This document shows, one piece after another, positions 56,298 to 64,000 of a DNA stretch of 64,000 nt (positions are counted from its first letter, which is position 1; each line of letters starts with the position of its first letter). The notes beneath the pieces were generated by a model. The model saw only the letters and a program-made list of their open reading frames with translations. It did not search any database and was not told the origin of the DNA. Origin of the DNA: Cupriavidus necator. GTDB lineage: Bacteria > Pseudomonadota > Gammaproteobacteria > Burkholderiales > Burkholderiaceae. Both the position numbers and the translations under genes were made by a program. The stretch lies in NCBI GenBank assembly GCA_022041995.1, contig CP074382.1, forward strand, positions 124,001 to 188,000. The letters run 5' to 3'.

Positions 56298-57893
56298 TCA
56301 AGCTTGCCGACGGCGGCTGCGCGCTAATAGGCGTTCAAGGACGAAGATTCGCCGTTCTAGCGCTCTTCGCCCCGTAATATCCACCATCAGACCGTACCAG
56401 CGATCGATCTTGCCGTCGGGGCCGTAGTGCGGCTGTGCCCGGCTGTTGACCCAGTGCCACGAGCCATCGGACCATTTAGTGCGGAAATTGGTCTCGAACG
56501 GCTGGCCGCTTGGTAACCAGGCCAGCCATTCCTTTCGTACCCGCAAGCGATCCTCCGGGTGCATGCCTTCGAGCCACGCAGCGATACGGTCTTCAACCGA
56601 CATGTTGCGGGTCTCGCCGAACGTCGGACCCATATAATTGAGAGTGCCGTCCGGCAGCGCTGTCCACGCAATATCCGGGCACAGTTCGTTGGCCCGGCGA
56701 AAATGCTCCTCGCTTTCGCGGATCGCGCGCTCGGCGCGGCGCTGATCGGTCACGTTAAGCATGATGATCGATGTCCCAATCCACTCGCCAACCTCATCCG
56801 TGACCGGCTGCACGGATGCCAAGTACCAAGCATCGCAGGGTGCCTCAATCTGTACCTGTGCAGGCGCCGCCCCCTGCGAAATCCGCTCCACCGCCGCGAG
56901 AAGTCCACCCATACTTGCAACGCTGACCACGTCGGACAAGCGACGTCCCATCAGCCGACTGCTAGTGAGCCCCACGACCTGCTGGAACCGATGGTTGGCG
57001 CTAACGCAGCGCTGGGCGCGATCGATGAAACAAAGCGCTACCGGAGCGTTGCGATACAACGCCTCGAGCTGATGCAATCGCTGAAAAGGCGACACCGTGG
57101 ATAACCTATCCCCAGAAGCCGGTTGACCGAATCGGCGCCGCAGAAGCAGCGCTGCGTCTGGCGGCGGTACTGCCCGCCCGAATAGCCATCCCTGCCCGAA
57201 GCTACAACCAAGGTCCCGTAGGATGTCGGCTTGCATCTGAGTCTCCACCCCTTCCGCTACTACATCGACTCCCAGGCTTTGCCCAAGACCGACAATGGAC
57301 GAAACGATCCTGCGACTGTCGCCGTCGCTGTCCATTTTGCGGACGAAGCCTGCATCGATCTTGAGCTTATCGAACGCAAAAGCATGTAGCCGTTCGAGGT
57401 TGGAAAAGCCCGTGCCGAAATCGTCGAGTACGATCTGAACGCCTGCAGACTTAAGTTGCCGGATCAGCGATGTCGCGACCCCCATATCCGTCACCAGCGC
57501 GTTTTCCGTGATTTCCATCTGCAACCTAGCGAGTGGAAACTGCACCGATCCGGCAGCTTCTCGGATCAAGCCAAACAAGGCAGGATTTTGCAACTGAAGT
57601 GGCGATAGATTGAAGGCCAGAGCGAAGTCCCCCTCCCAGGTTACGGCGATCTGGCACGCCTTGGACAACATATGTATGAGCAGCGCATCCATCAGGCCGT
57701 GCTGCTCCATCGCCGGAATGAAGCGTACTGGTGGAATTTCCCCGATACCGGGCTCGATCCATCGCGCCAGCACTTCGAACCCCTTGACTCCATAGTCTCG
57801 AAAATCGACCAGACATTGAAATGCGGGCTTGATGGCCTCTCGCGCCAGGGCATCAAGTAACAGCTCACGAGAAATGGCGTTGGTATCAATCAT
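56298..57893 (-). CDS. EAL-domain c-di-GMP phosphodiesterase with PAS domains
   Basis: 531 residues from MIDTNAISRELLLDALAREA; an upstream 35-codon extension is unlikely. The EAL domain (about residues 10-240) has FEVLARW (EVL instead of EAL, with the metal-binding Glu kept), NLSPLQLQ, MEITENAL, VLDDFGTGFSNLERL, DKLKIDAGFV and VVAEGVETQMQ. It appears competent to hydrolyse c-di-GMP. Two PAS domains follow (LYRNAPVALCFIDRAQRCVS; DGTLNYMGPTFGETRN with a PAC-like WHWVNSRAQPHY tail). The EAL-then-PAS order is less common. No transmembrane segment. Lies convergent with the GGDEF relic. Confidence 0.9.
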   Translation of the reverse strand: MIDTNAISRELLLDALAREAIKPAFQCLVDFRDYGVKGFEVLARWIEPGIGEIPPVRFIPAMEQHGLMDALLIHMLSKACQIAVTWEGDFALAFNLSPLQLQNPALFGLIREAAGSVQFPLARLQMEITENALVTDMGVATSLIRQLKSAGVQIVLDDFGTGFSNLERLHAFAFDKLKIDAGFVRKMDSDGDSRRIVSSIVGLGQSLGVDVVAEGVETQMQADILRDLGCSFGQGWLFGRAVPPPDAALLLRRRFGQPASGDRLSTVSPFQRLHQLEALYRNAPVALCFIDRAQRCVSANHRFQQVVGLTSSRLMGRRLSDVVSVASMGGLLAAVERISQGAAPAQVQIEAPCDAWYLASVQPVTDEVGEWIGTSIIMLNVTDQRRAERAIRESEEHFRRANELCPDIAWTALPDGTLNYMGPTFGETRNMSVEDRIAAWLEGMHPEDRLRVRKEWLAWLPSGQPFETNFRTKWSDGSWHWVNSRAQPHYGPDGKIDRWYGLMVDITGRRALERRIFVLERLLARSRRRQA

Positions 57894-57998
57894 ATTGTCG
57901 TCCGGATTTCGGAGAAATCTATACCAAATCGGCGCTGCATAGAGGCGGGGGCGCACTGAACTGACATTTATGTGCGACGGTGGGGCGACCATCCCCAC

Positions 57999-58805
57999 AT
58001 CGGGTCGAGCTAGGGTGAATGGTATATGAGCAGCATTCCCAGCCTGGAACGAACTCTGGCCATCGCGCGGCTTGCGCCGTCGAATTCCTCGCCATTTGGC
58101 CGGAAATAGGCCTGCAGCCTTTTGGTGAAGAAGACCTTTGGGAAACGCGAACGGTCAGTGCGCTCGATGGTAACCTGCGCGAGATTCTACCCCGAAGTTC
58201 GCAGAGTTTGCCATGACGCCTCTTGAGTTGGTAGCGAGCAGGCGAATGCAATGCGGTCGGGCATCGAGACAGATTGCAGTCGACGGAAAGGTGCGACAGC
58301 TTTGTCCTTCTGAGTTAATCGATGCAAACTGTGCGCTCCTCTTCCGCCATCGACCGGGTGGCGAAGTACCGTACAGCCGAGGCAACCATCATGCCGAAAC
58401 TTCGGGTGTCGCTAAAAAAAGCCATTTCAAAAACTACGATTCCTCGCCGTTTCACACCTTCTGGCAATGGCCACATCGATTCATCGTCTCGAAGCGAATC
58501 AACATCATTGCCGCAGCTTCTTCATCCGCGCGGGCGAAGTCGGCTTCCGCGGCGACTCGCAGTAGACTTGCCGTGAGGCAACGGCGATGATCACAATGAT
58601 GGCGCCGACGCCGAGTACTCGGACGGCGATGCCAGAAGTATGGCGCCATGTCGAAATGACACTGGATAAGCAAGAGTCGATGGGCTGTGAGCCAACACGA
58701 GGCTGTCTCGCGACGATGTCACGCCTTTGCAGGATTGACACAATCCGTTTTGCCGCAGCAGCGAGCTTTTGCGTTACGAGACACCGCATTGCGGTGCCGA
58801 AAAAA
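57999..58805. other. Intergenic, no confident gene
   Basis: About 0.8 kb. A minus-strand frame at 58505-58789 contains a possible helix (RVLGVGAIIVIIAVASRQVY) but no other support. Confidence 0.4.
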
Positions 58806-59033
58806 ATGTCCCGGAAATCGATCGAAGCGTTACCGAGCGGCCACTACTGGGCCGTGCCTCATGCGCCCTTCCCGCTGGACGATAGCAACGGCCACAATGA
58901 GGTGTTTCCCGGCGCTCACTTCGTCAGCGACGGCAAGTGGGTTATCTTCTATAAAAACGGGCAAGAAATCTGGGTGTGCAACGCCGTGTATGCGGCTGCG
59001 CATTTCGATTTCTCCGCCGTGTCCAGCGCTTGA
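58806..59033 (+). CDS. Small hypothetical protein
   Basis: 75 residues starting MSRKSIEALPSGHYWAVPHA. It has a compact aromatic-rich core, HNEVFPGAHFVSDGKWVIFY and NGQEIWVCNAVYAAAHFDF. No signal or membrane helix. Composition and evenly spaced core residues suggest a real small domain; family not recognised. Confidence 0.5.
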   Translation: MSRKSIEALPSGHYWAVPHAPFPLDDSNGHNEVFPGAHFVSDGKWVIFYKNGQEIWVCNAVYAAAHFDFSAVSSA

Positions 59034-59423
59034 ACCCTGACCGCCGGCAGATGTGCGCCGGTGCCGCTGGCATCGAACACAACACCTCCAGCAAGAGCAA
59101 AATTTCGCCTTACGGCGTTGTGTCAATACGCGCCTTCTGAACCAGCTTGGCCTTCCCTTAGTTCAGGGCACCTCCCAAACGCGCAACGGAACCTGATGAA
59201 TGAGCCAGCCCAGAGCGCCAAGCGCATTCCCATCGCTCTGCTGGATAGCCGAAAGATTGCCAAGTATGGGATTCCCGCTCGGAGAAAGCATGCGATAGGG
59301 TTGGGTTGTATCAAGTGAGCCTGCTGAGTAAGACCGCTCGCGAAGTGTGGCGCAGCATACCGAGCTTGCCCATGCCGTTTCTGGTTTGTTACCCATGTGG
59401 TTGTTCCGTACACCGGGCCCAGA
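59034..59423. other. Intergenic, no confident gene
   Basis: About 390 bp before the DnaE2 relic; no supported gene. Confidence 0.5.
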
Positions 59424-59700
59424 TGTCCATGTTGCCGCGCCTGCGGCCGCGCAACTTCTATGATCTGGCAATTGAAGTGGCGAGCGTGCGGCCCGGGCCG
59501 GTGCAGTGGTCACGGCAAGGCTTCGAGCCGGTGACCTATCCCAGCGAGGCAATGAAGCGGGCGCTGTCGCGCACGCTGGGCAGTGCCGATCTTTCAGGAA
59601 CAGCTGATGCAGGTGGCGATGCTGGCGACTGGGTTCTCTGCCGGCGAGGCGGACCAGCTGCGCCGCGCCATGGCCCCCTGGAAGCGCAAAGGGGTTCGCC
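59424..59700 (+). pseudogene. Error-prone DNA polymerase DnaE2, internal fragment
   Basis: [20 protein letters not shown] and RPGPVQ, then after a small deletion [20 protein letters not shown]. After a frame change near 59581 it reads [20 protein letters not shown] and [17 protein letters not shown]. These are consecutive palm-domain motifs of DnaE2, the SOS mutagenesis polymerase. Only about 90 residues of about 1050 remain. Confidence 0.8.
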
Positions 59701-59826
59701 CAGTACTAAGAGCGACTAGCCAAACCATGTCATCGTCACATAGCTCTTGAGCGTTCTCATGTGTCATGGCACTGAATCATTGGGTAGTCGAATGCACGCA
59801 TGCCTAGCTTGCCGGGTTAGGCAAGC

Positions 59827-60995
59827 TAGTGTAGCGTTCTGTTCTTGATGGAACCTATATGAATTCGGCGTCTCCAATGCCCACACTGCGACACAGCGTG
59901 GAGAGAGTGAGTGCGAGTTGCTCCCGAGATCATGTTGACCGACGAGGAGCGAACCAATTTGACGAGGCTGGTTCGGTCGAAGCTCACGAGCGTGAGGCTG
60001 GCGCAGCGCGCGCGCATTGTGCTGCTGGCCGCCAACGGAATGCAGAACAAGGACATCGCCGAGCAGTTGGGAGTCGGACGCGTGCAGGTCTCGCGTTGGC
60101 GTGAGCGGTATGCGCAATCGGGGCTGGCCGGTATCGAACGCGACTTGCCGCGCGGTGCGCCGCCGGTGAAGGTGGACACGGCGCGGCTGGTGGAGCTGAC
60201 CACTCAAACCAAGCCCGTTGCGGCCACGCACTGGAGCACGCGCAAGATGGCCGCCGAATTGGGCGTGAGCGCCAGCACCGTCATGCGCCATTGGCACGCC
60301 CACGGGTTGAAGCCGCACATCGTGCGCGGCTTCAAGGTGTCGCGCGATCCGAAGTTCGTCGAGAAGCTCGAAGACATCGTCGGCCTCTACATGTCGCCAC
60401 CCGAGCACGCTCTGGTGCTGTGCTGCGATGAGAAGAGCCAGGTGCAGGCGCTGGATCGCACGCAGCCCGGCTTGCCGTTGAAGAAGGGGCGTGCGGCCAC
60501 CATGACGCACGACTACAAGCGCAACGGCACGACCACGCTGTTTGCCGCGCTCAACGTGCTCGATGGCCAGGTCATCGCCCAGTGCCAGCAGCGCCACCGC
60601 CATACCGAGTGGCTGAAGTTCCTGCGCAAGATCGACCGCGAGACGCCCAAGGACAAAACGCTGCATCTGATCGCAGACAACTACGCCACCCACAAGCATC
60701 CTGCGGTGCAGGACTGCCTGGCCAAGCATCCGCGATTCAACATGCACTTCACGCCCACCTCCGCATCATGGCTGAACATGGTCGAGCGGTTCTTTCGTGA
60801 CATCACAACCGAGCGACTTCGCCGCGGCGTATTCACCAGCGTGCCGGAACTGGTCGACGCCATCAACGAGTACATCGCTCACCACAACACCAACCCCAAG
60901 CCGTTCATCTGGACCAAGAGCGCTCGCGACATCCTACAGAAGGTCATTCGTGCCAACCGCCGCTTAAGTTCCAAACAGAATGGAACATTGCACTA
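59827..60995 (+). mobile_element. IS630-B copy 4 inside an IS5 relic
   Basis: CTAG at 59826-59829 and 60993-60996; full length with the same ends as copies 1 and 2. Confidence 0.93.
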
Positions 60996-60996
60996 G
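59911..60996 (+). CDS. IS630-B transposase, copy 4
   Basis: 361 residues, intact DDE core; combines ATMTHDY (as copy 1) with DCLAKH (as copy 2). Confidence 0.93.
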   Translation: MRVAPEIMLTDEERTNLTRLVRSKLTSVRLAQRARIVLLAANGMQNKDIAEQLGVGRVQVSRWRERYAQSGLAGIERDLPRGAPPVKVDTARLVELTTQTKPVAATHWSTRKMAAELGVSASTVMRHWHAHGLKPHIVRGFKVSRDPKFVEKLEDIVGLYMSPPEHALVLCCDEKSQVQALDRTQPGLPLKKGRAATMTHDYKRNGTTTLFAALNVLDGQVIAQCQQRHRHTEWLKFLRKIDRETPKDKTLHLIADNYATHKHPAVQDCLAKHPRFNMHFTPTSASWLNMVERFFRDITTERLRRGVFTSVPELVDAINEYIAHHNTNPKPFIWTKSARDILQKVIRANRRLSSKQNGTLH

Positions 60997-61088
60997 GCAT
61001 GCGCTCCGAACGTCGCCTCGATATTCATCTCGCCTTGCTTAAGCTCGCCTGCGCTGTCATGTGCTCCCGATTTGTCGAGGAGCCGCAC

Positions 61089-61337
61089 TTAGTTGGGGTA
61101 GAGATTGCGGATCGGCGGCGGATATTCGAACGCCAAGACGGCTTGCAGGGTCCCGTGAGAATTGATTGTGAACACTTCAATCAGCACACGACGGCCCTCC
61201 CGATCCAAGCCACTCACGTGATAGTACGAACGCCCCTTCCACTCCACCAAGCTAACATCGAGCGGCGATTCAATCCCTAACCGACGCGCATGGGTCGTTA
61301 GACGAGGATCGAAAGCAAGGTCATCCAGATGGCCCAT
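61089..61337 (-). CDS. Small hypothetical protein
   Basis: 82 residues: MGHLDDLAFDPRLTTHARRL, VEWKGRSYYHVSGLDREGRR, LQAVLAFEYPPPIRNLYPN. Regular beta-hairpin-like pattern, no ribosome site visible. Ends a few bases from the IS5 relic, so it may be trimmed. Unrecognised. Confidence 0.4.
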   Translation of the reverse strand: MGHLDDLAFDPRLTTHARRLGIESPLDVSLVEWKGRSYYHVSGLDREGRRVLIEVFTINSHGTLQAVLAFEYPPPIRNLYPN

Positions 61338-61379
61338 GTCGCGCGTTCAGTGTAAGCGGTCTTGAGGACGTCCCTTGCG

Positions 61380-61710
61380 GCAGCCGACATATCCCCTAGA
61401 CGCCGGCGTGTCGTATGCCGAAACCCCCGGCATCATCACCGGCATGGCAGCAAACTGGAGGATGCCAAGTCCGCTCGCGGGAGGGGAAGCTGGGGTACTC
61501 GTGAAGCGGGTAAGTGTCGGCTGCAAAATAGCGGAAAGCCACCGAGTCGTAGGTCGCGCGTTCGATCTTCCGGCTGGAGTACACGCCACTGACATAGCCG
61601 TAGATCAGCAAGCCCAAACACTGCCGGATGGTGCGCCCGAGCCTCGGCCGGTGTATTGGCGCGTCAGTTCGCTCAGATCAAGCTGCGGGATGATTTCGAC
61701 CACGAGGCGG
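61380..61710 (-). pseudogene. IS1182-family transposase N-terminal relic
   Basis: The minus strand has SRLVVEIIPQLDLSELTRQY and LLIYGYVSGVYSSRKIERAT, then YDSVAFRYFAADTYPLHEY. This is the well-conserved DUF772-type N-terminal region of IS1182 transposases, with frame changes near 61620 and beyond HEY. No catalytic part remains. Confidence 0.75.
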
Positions 61711-61842
61711 CTCATCGGGGTGATTTCTCGGTTGAGCTGCCACGATCATCTAGCAGGACATCATCCATTGGAAGGCCAGAAAGACCGACAGGCTCTTCTA
61801 GCCTCGGAGAATTAGTTCGCCACTTACTCAATGAGAGTGATT

Positions 61843-62139
61843 TTAAAGCCGGTTAAAGGTGTCCAGGTTGCTTCGTAGGTCGCGATGTGTCGTTCGACTC
61901 GAAAGTAACGAACGGCGTTCCTTGACCCGATATCCCCCCACGTAGGGCGTCACTGCCACCGCATCGGCCGGGACGCCAATCTTGTCAAGCGGAGGAGTCG
62001 TCCTAGACTGTGCCACGGGATAGTTGCCGCTGTTCCACTCCGTGGTGTTCCACTTCCCGTCGCTACTGAGCCACTGGACTGAGAAGTTGAGCACAAAGCC
62101 GCTTTCGTTGTCGACGGTGATCTTTTCGACCTTTCTCAT
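61843..62139 (-). CDS. Small hypothetical protein, possibly frameshifted at the end
   Basis: 98 residues. AGGATAAATC precedes the ATG. MRKVEKITVDNESGFVLNFS, VQWLSSDGKWNTTEWNSGNY and IGVPADAVAVTPYVGGY give a beta-sandwich-like pattern. The last 20 residues (SRTTHRDLRSNLDTFNRL) change character, suggesting a shifted C-terminus. An AT-rich promoter-like region lies upstream (62150-62220). Function unknown. Confidence 0.5.
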   Translation of the reverse strand: MRKVEKITVDNESGFVLNFSVQWLSSDGKWNTTEWNSGNYPVAQSRTTPPLDKIGVPADAVAVTPYVGGYRVKERRSLLSSRTTHRDLRSNLDTFNRL

Positions 62140-62713
62140 GATTTATCCTCATGCTAAAAAATAAATAAAAATATCCTTGCTTGGCGGTGTTATTTATGTT
62201 GCTTATTGGCTAATTCTATCCCTTGGCCTTACAGCGCACCTGCGCGAGGTCCGCGGAAGGGAGTCACCACCGATTTCATTGGTGAGCGCAATTTATGTGC
62301 CTAGTGTTCGGGCGAACAGGAGTCCCTAAAAGCAGACACAACACCACTTATTCTTGAGAGTGAACGTCCTGATTGTTCCATTTCTGACATCATATGTTTT
62401 GAACTGGACACTGCCCCCTGGAAGCTCCGCTGACCTAATGAAGGCTTGCAGGACCGACGCCGTGAAATCATGGACGTGCGAGGCGAATTCTGCTTGGGCA
62501 TCAAAGGCCGACTCGCGGGCAACTACGGGCGCAGCGTGCTTGTAGGATGCTGGAGCATAGCGCTCCTCGCCGGACCCGCGGCAACGGTCCAGCGAGCCAT
62601 GCGGCCTTTAGGGCTATGTTTCTTTGGGAGCCTTACGCTCTGACTCGTCGCCAACTCCGCAGGTGGTCGCAAGAGATGTCTTCAATCGACCGCTCACCAG
62701 TTAGCGTCAAATT
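62140..62713. other. Intergenic, no confident gene
   Basis: AT-rich near 62150-62220 (probable promoter of the small minus-strand gene); otherwise nothing recognised. Confidence 0.45.
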
Positions 62714-62727
62714 TTGATCCTGATCAA
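62714..62727 (+). promoter_or_regulatory. FNR/ANR-type box (copy 2)
   Basis: TTGATCCTGATCAA, a perfect TTGAT-N4-ATCAA site. The 230 bp to the ATG at 62945 are homologous to the region after the box at 46509. Confidence 0.65.
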
Positions 62728-62944
62728 CCGCAGGCAAGTGGACACTCTGGTTGCCTTGCCGCATACCTACCACGCCGCCTAGACTTGCCTCAACCATTCT
62801 TCGTAACGTCGGCAGCAATGTCGCATCCAACAAATTTCGAACAGGCAACTGGAATGGCGGTCTTTCTTGAGCTTTGCCTCGGCGGCATTGTGCAAATCTT
62901 GGGTGTGGTTCGACATTTGACCTTCAACTTTTAAGGATCCCATC

Positions 62945-62989
62945 ATGTCCGACATCAAGAACGCAGCGGTCGGTGCGCTAGTCGCTTAG
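62945..62989 (+). pseudogene. Truncated gene start behind FNR box (copy 2)
   Basis: AAGGATCC, then ATG giving MSDIKNAAVGALVA and a stop at the beginning of a short direct repeat. Paralogue of the start at 46753. Confidence 0.45.
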
Positions 62990-63031
62990 TGCATCTCGTT
63001 ATACAGAAAGTGCATCTCGTTATACAGAAGT
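62988..63031. repeat. Tandem direct repeat, about 21 bp x 2
   Basis: AGTGCATCTCGTTATACAGA occurs twice in a row, directly abutting the truncated reading frame at 62989. It may mark a deletion or element-end junction. Confidence 0.7.
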
Positions 63032-63320
63032 CATGACTCTTTATATGAACGCGCCCCTTTGCGCTAGTTTTTCGTGTGTTCCGACAGACAGGATGGGCTG
63101 CAGGTCTATATCCGGCATTCTTGCAGCCGGTACTACCGCTGCGTGCCCCGATGAAATTCGCTGACCCGCACCTCATTCCCGCAGCGAGCTAGAAGCCCGG
63201 AGAGTCATTCAGGTTTAGCGAGTCACGGTCCTACCTGGTTTGTCATCACTCACGATTGCCAACGCAACTTTTCGACGTTCACCCTGTGTCAAACGTTGAT
63301 CTTGAACGTGGGCCTTGAGG

Positions 63321-63790
63321 TCAAGCCGGCTTCTTGCTCACGTAGTCCTTTTCATACGCACGGTCATGGGCCAGTACCGCCCAGATCGTGCGCGCCATCT
63401 TGTTAGCGAGCGCCACGATTACGACGTTCGGTGGACGTCTCTTCTTCATTTGTTCGACCCACGGTCCGGGTTCCTTCGCATGTGTCAATACGCTTCGCGC
63501 ACCGTGAATCAGGAGCGTGCGCAGATACGTATCTCCGCGCTTCGAGATGCCGTGCAGGTTCACCTTGCCGCCCGAGCCCGTCTGTTTCGGCACCAGTCCA
63601 GCCCAGGCGGCAAACTCTCGTCCGGAGCGGAACACCTTTGCGTCGCCTATCATCGCGACTGCTGCAGTGGCCGTGAGCAGCCCGACGCCGGGAATCTCGC
63701 TGATCGCCTTCACCGCCTTGTCCTCCTTCTTCCATTCGCGCATGCGCCGCTCAATCTGCGCTATCTGCTCATCTAATCTTACTGTGTCAT
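63321..63790 (-). pseudogene. IS110-family transposase, C-terminal fragment
   Basis: The minus-strand frame (open to 63827) carries DEQIAQIERRMREWKKEDKA and then the Transposase_20 domain: EIPGVGLLTATAAVAMIGDA, SGREFAAWAGLVPKQTGSGG, SKRGDTYLRTLLIHGARSVL. The N-terminal RuvC-like DEDD domain is missing. It is a different IS110 subtype from the relic at 30915. Confidence 0.8.
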
Positions 63791-64000
63791 AAATGTGCCA
63801 TACTATAAACTTCTTGGCACAGTTCATGAAGAGCGATGAGCGCGAGCGAGCGATTTGAGCAATACATGGAACATTTAGGAACGTGCTCGAAATAACTTCC
63901 CGCTATGCGGCGTTCCGTGAGCGGATGCTGTAGTTCCACGCAGGCAAGGTTGAGTCGTACTCGATGTTCAGTGAAGCACGGACGCAACGAGTGACTGTCC

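Larger units (their letters stand above)
59773..61083 (+). pseudogene. IS5-family transposase C-terminal relic, split by IS630-B
   Basis: Left of IS630-B copy 4 the frame reads HWVVECTHA, a stop, LAGLGK. To the right (60997 on) it reads GMRSERRLDIHLALLKLACA and VMCSRFVEE. Joined at one CTAG they give GKLGMRSERR, matching the IS5-A region GKLRIRFERRLDVHLALL. The catalytic Glu codon is in WVVE. Confidence 0.75.

Noticed and set aside
1..64000. CRISPR array or Cas genes
   Set aside because: No regularly spaced repeats and no Cas motifs seen; repeats in the window are IS copies or single tandem pairs.

Overview
This window looks like an IS-saturated, decaying accessory region (plasmid, chromid or eroding chromosomal island) of a high-GC Burkholderiales bacterium, most likely Cupriavidus/Ralstonia-like. 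The evidence is family-level: a Bug-type (TctC) periplasmic binding protein beside an MFS carrier, an intracellular polyhydroxyalkanoate depolymerase relic, two small H-NS paralogues ending in a conserved KTGKTWSGRGR-type DNA-binding tail, a DnaE2 relic, FNR/ANR boxes and a TIGR01782-like TonB receptor. No species call is possible from sequence alone.

Layout. 0-6.4 kb (minus strand): frameshifted PatB/MalY-type aminotransferase, TPR sensor kinase with a vestigial response regulator, TonB-dependent receptor. 7.2-11.4 kb: wreckage of an IS630, an IS256 and a group II intron whose reverse transcriptase is split by a clean IS630 insertion, then a serine recombinase and an AraC regulator cut off on either side of an IS3 element. 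12-17.9 kb: the healthiest block, with a TPR protein, MFS transporter and Bug binding protein (plus strand), an SDR with a small alpha/beta-barrel protein (minus strand), and a divergent LysR gene broken by a frameshift and IS ends. 18-31.6 kb: IS630, IS3, IS1595, IS4 and IS110 copies, several nested, around a phosphatase tail, a secreted protein and two H-NS-like genes. 31.6-37.2 kb: a phaZ gene stretched over 5.5 kb by four insertion elements and cut by a fifth near its 3' end.

38-44.9 kb is quieter: GNAT acetyltransferase, a structured RNA candidate with a textbook terminator, a zinc-finger protein, a cold-shock protein, a class II tRNA with a CUA (amber) anticodon and an adenosine-deaminase-family enzyme. 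45.3-50.4 kb holds another IS1595, an FNR-box promoter in front of a truncated gene start, a lower-GC cassette with a SAICAR-synthetase (PurC)-like enzyme, and a cluster of unrecognised small genes. 50.9-64 kb contains an ISL3 relic, an LRAT-like protein, a clean IS4 insertion beside a GGDEF relic, an EAL-PAS phosphodiesterase, a DnaE2 relic, an IS630 inside an IS5 relic, a second FNR-box region homologous to the one at 46.5 kb, and IS1182 and IS110 relics.

The dominant process is IS expansion with gene decay. Many insertions can be undone on paper: removing the element plus one target copy restores an open frame. CTAG is hit again and again. Several host genes also carry single-base homopolymer indels, so either real pseudogenisation or uncorrected sequencing errors contribute. 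The most unusual non-IS items are the amber-type tRNA, the PurC-like cassette, the three-hairpin RNA and the duplicated FNR-box region.
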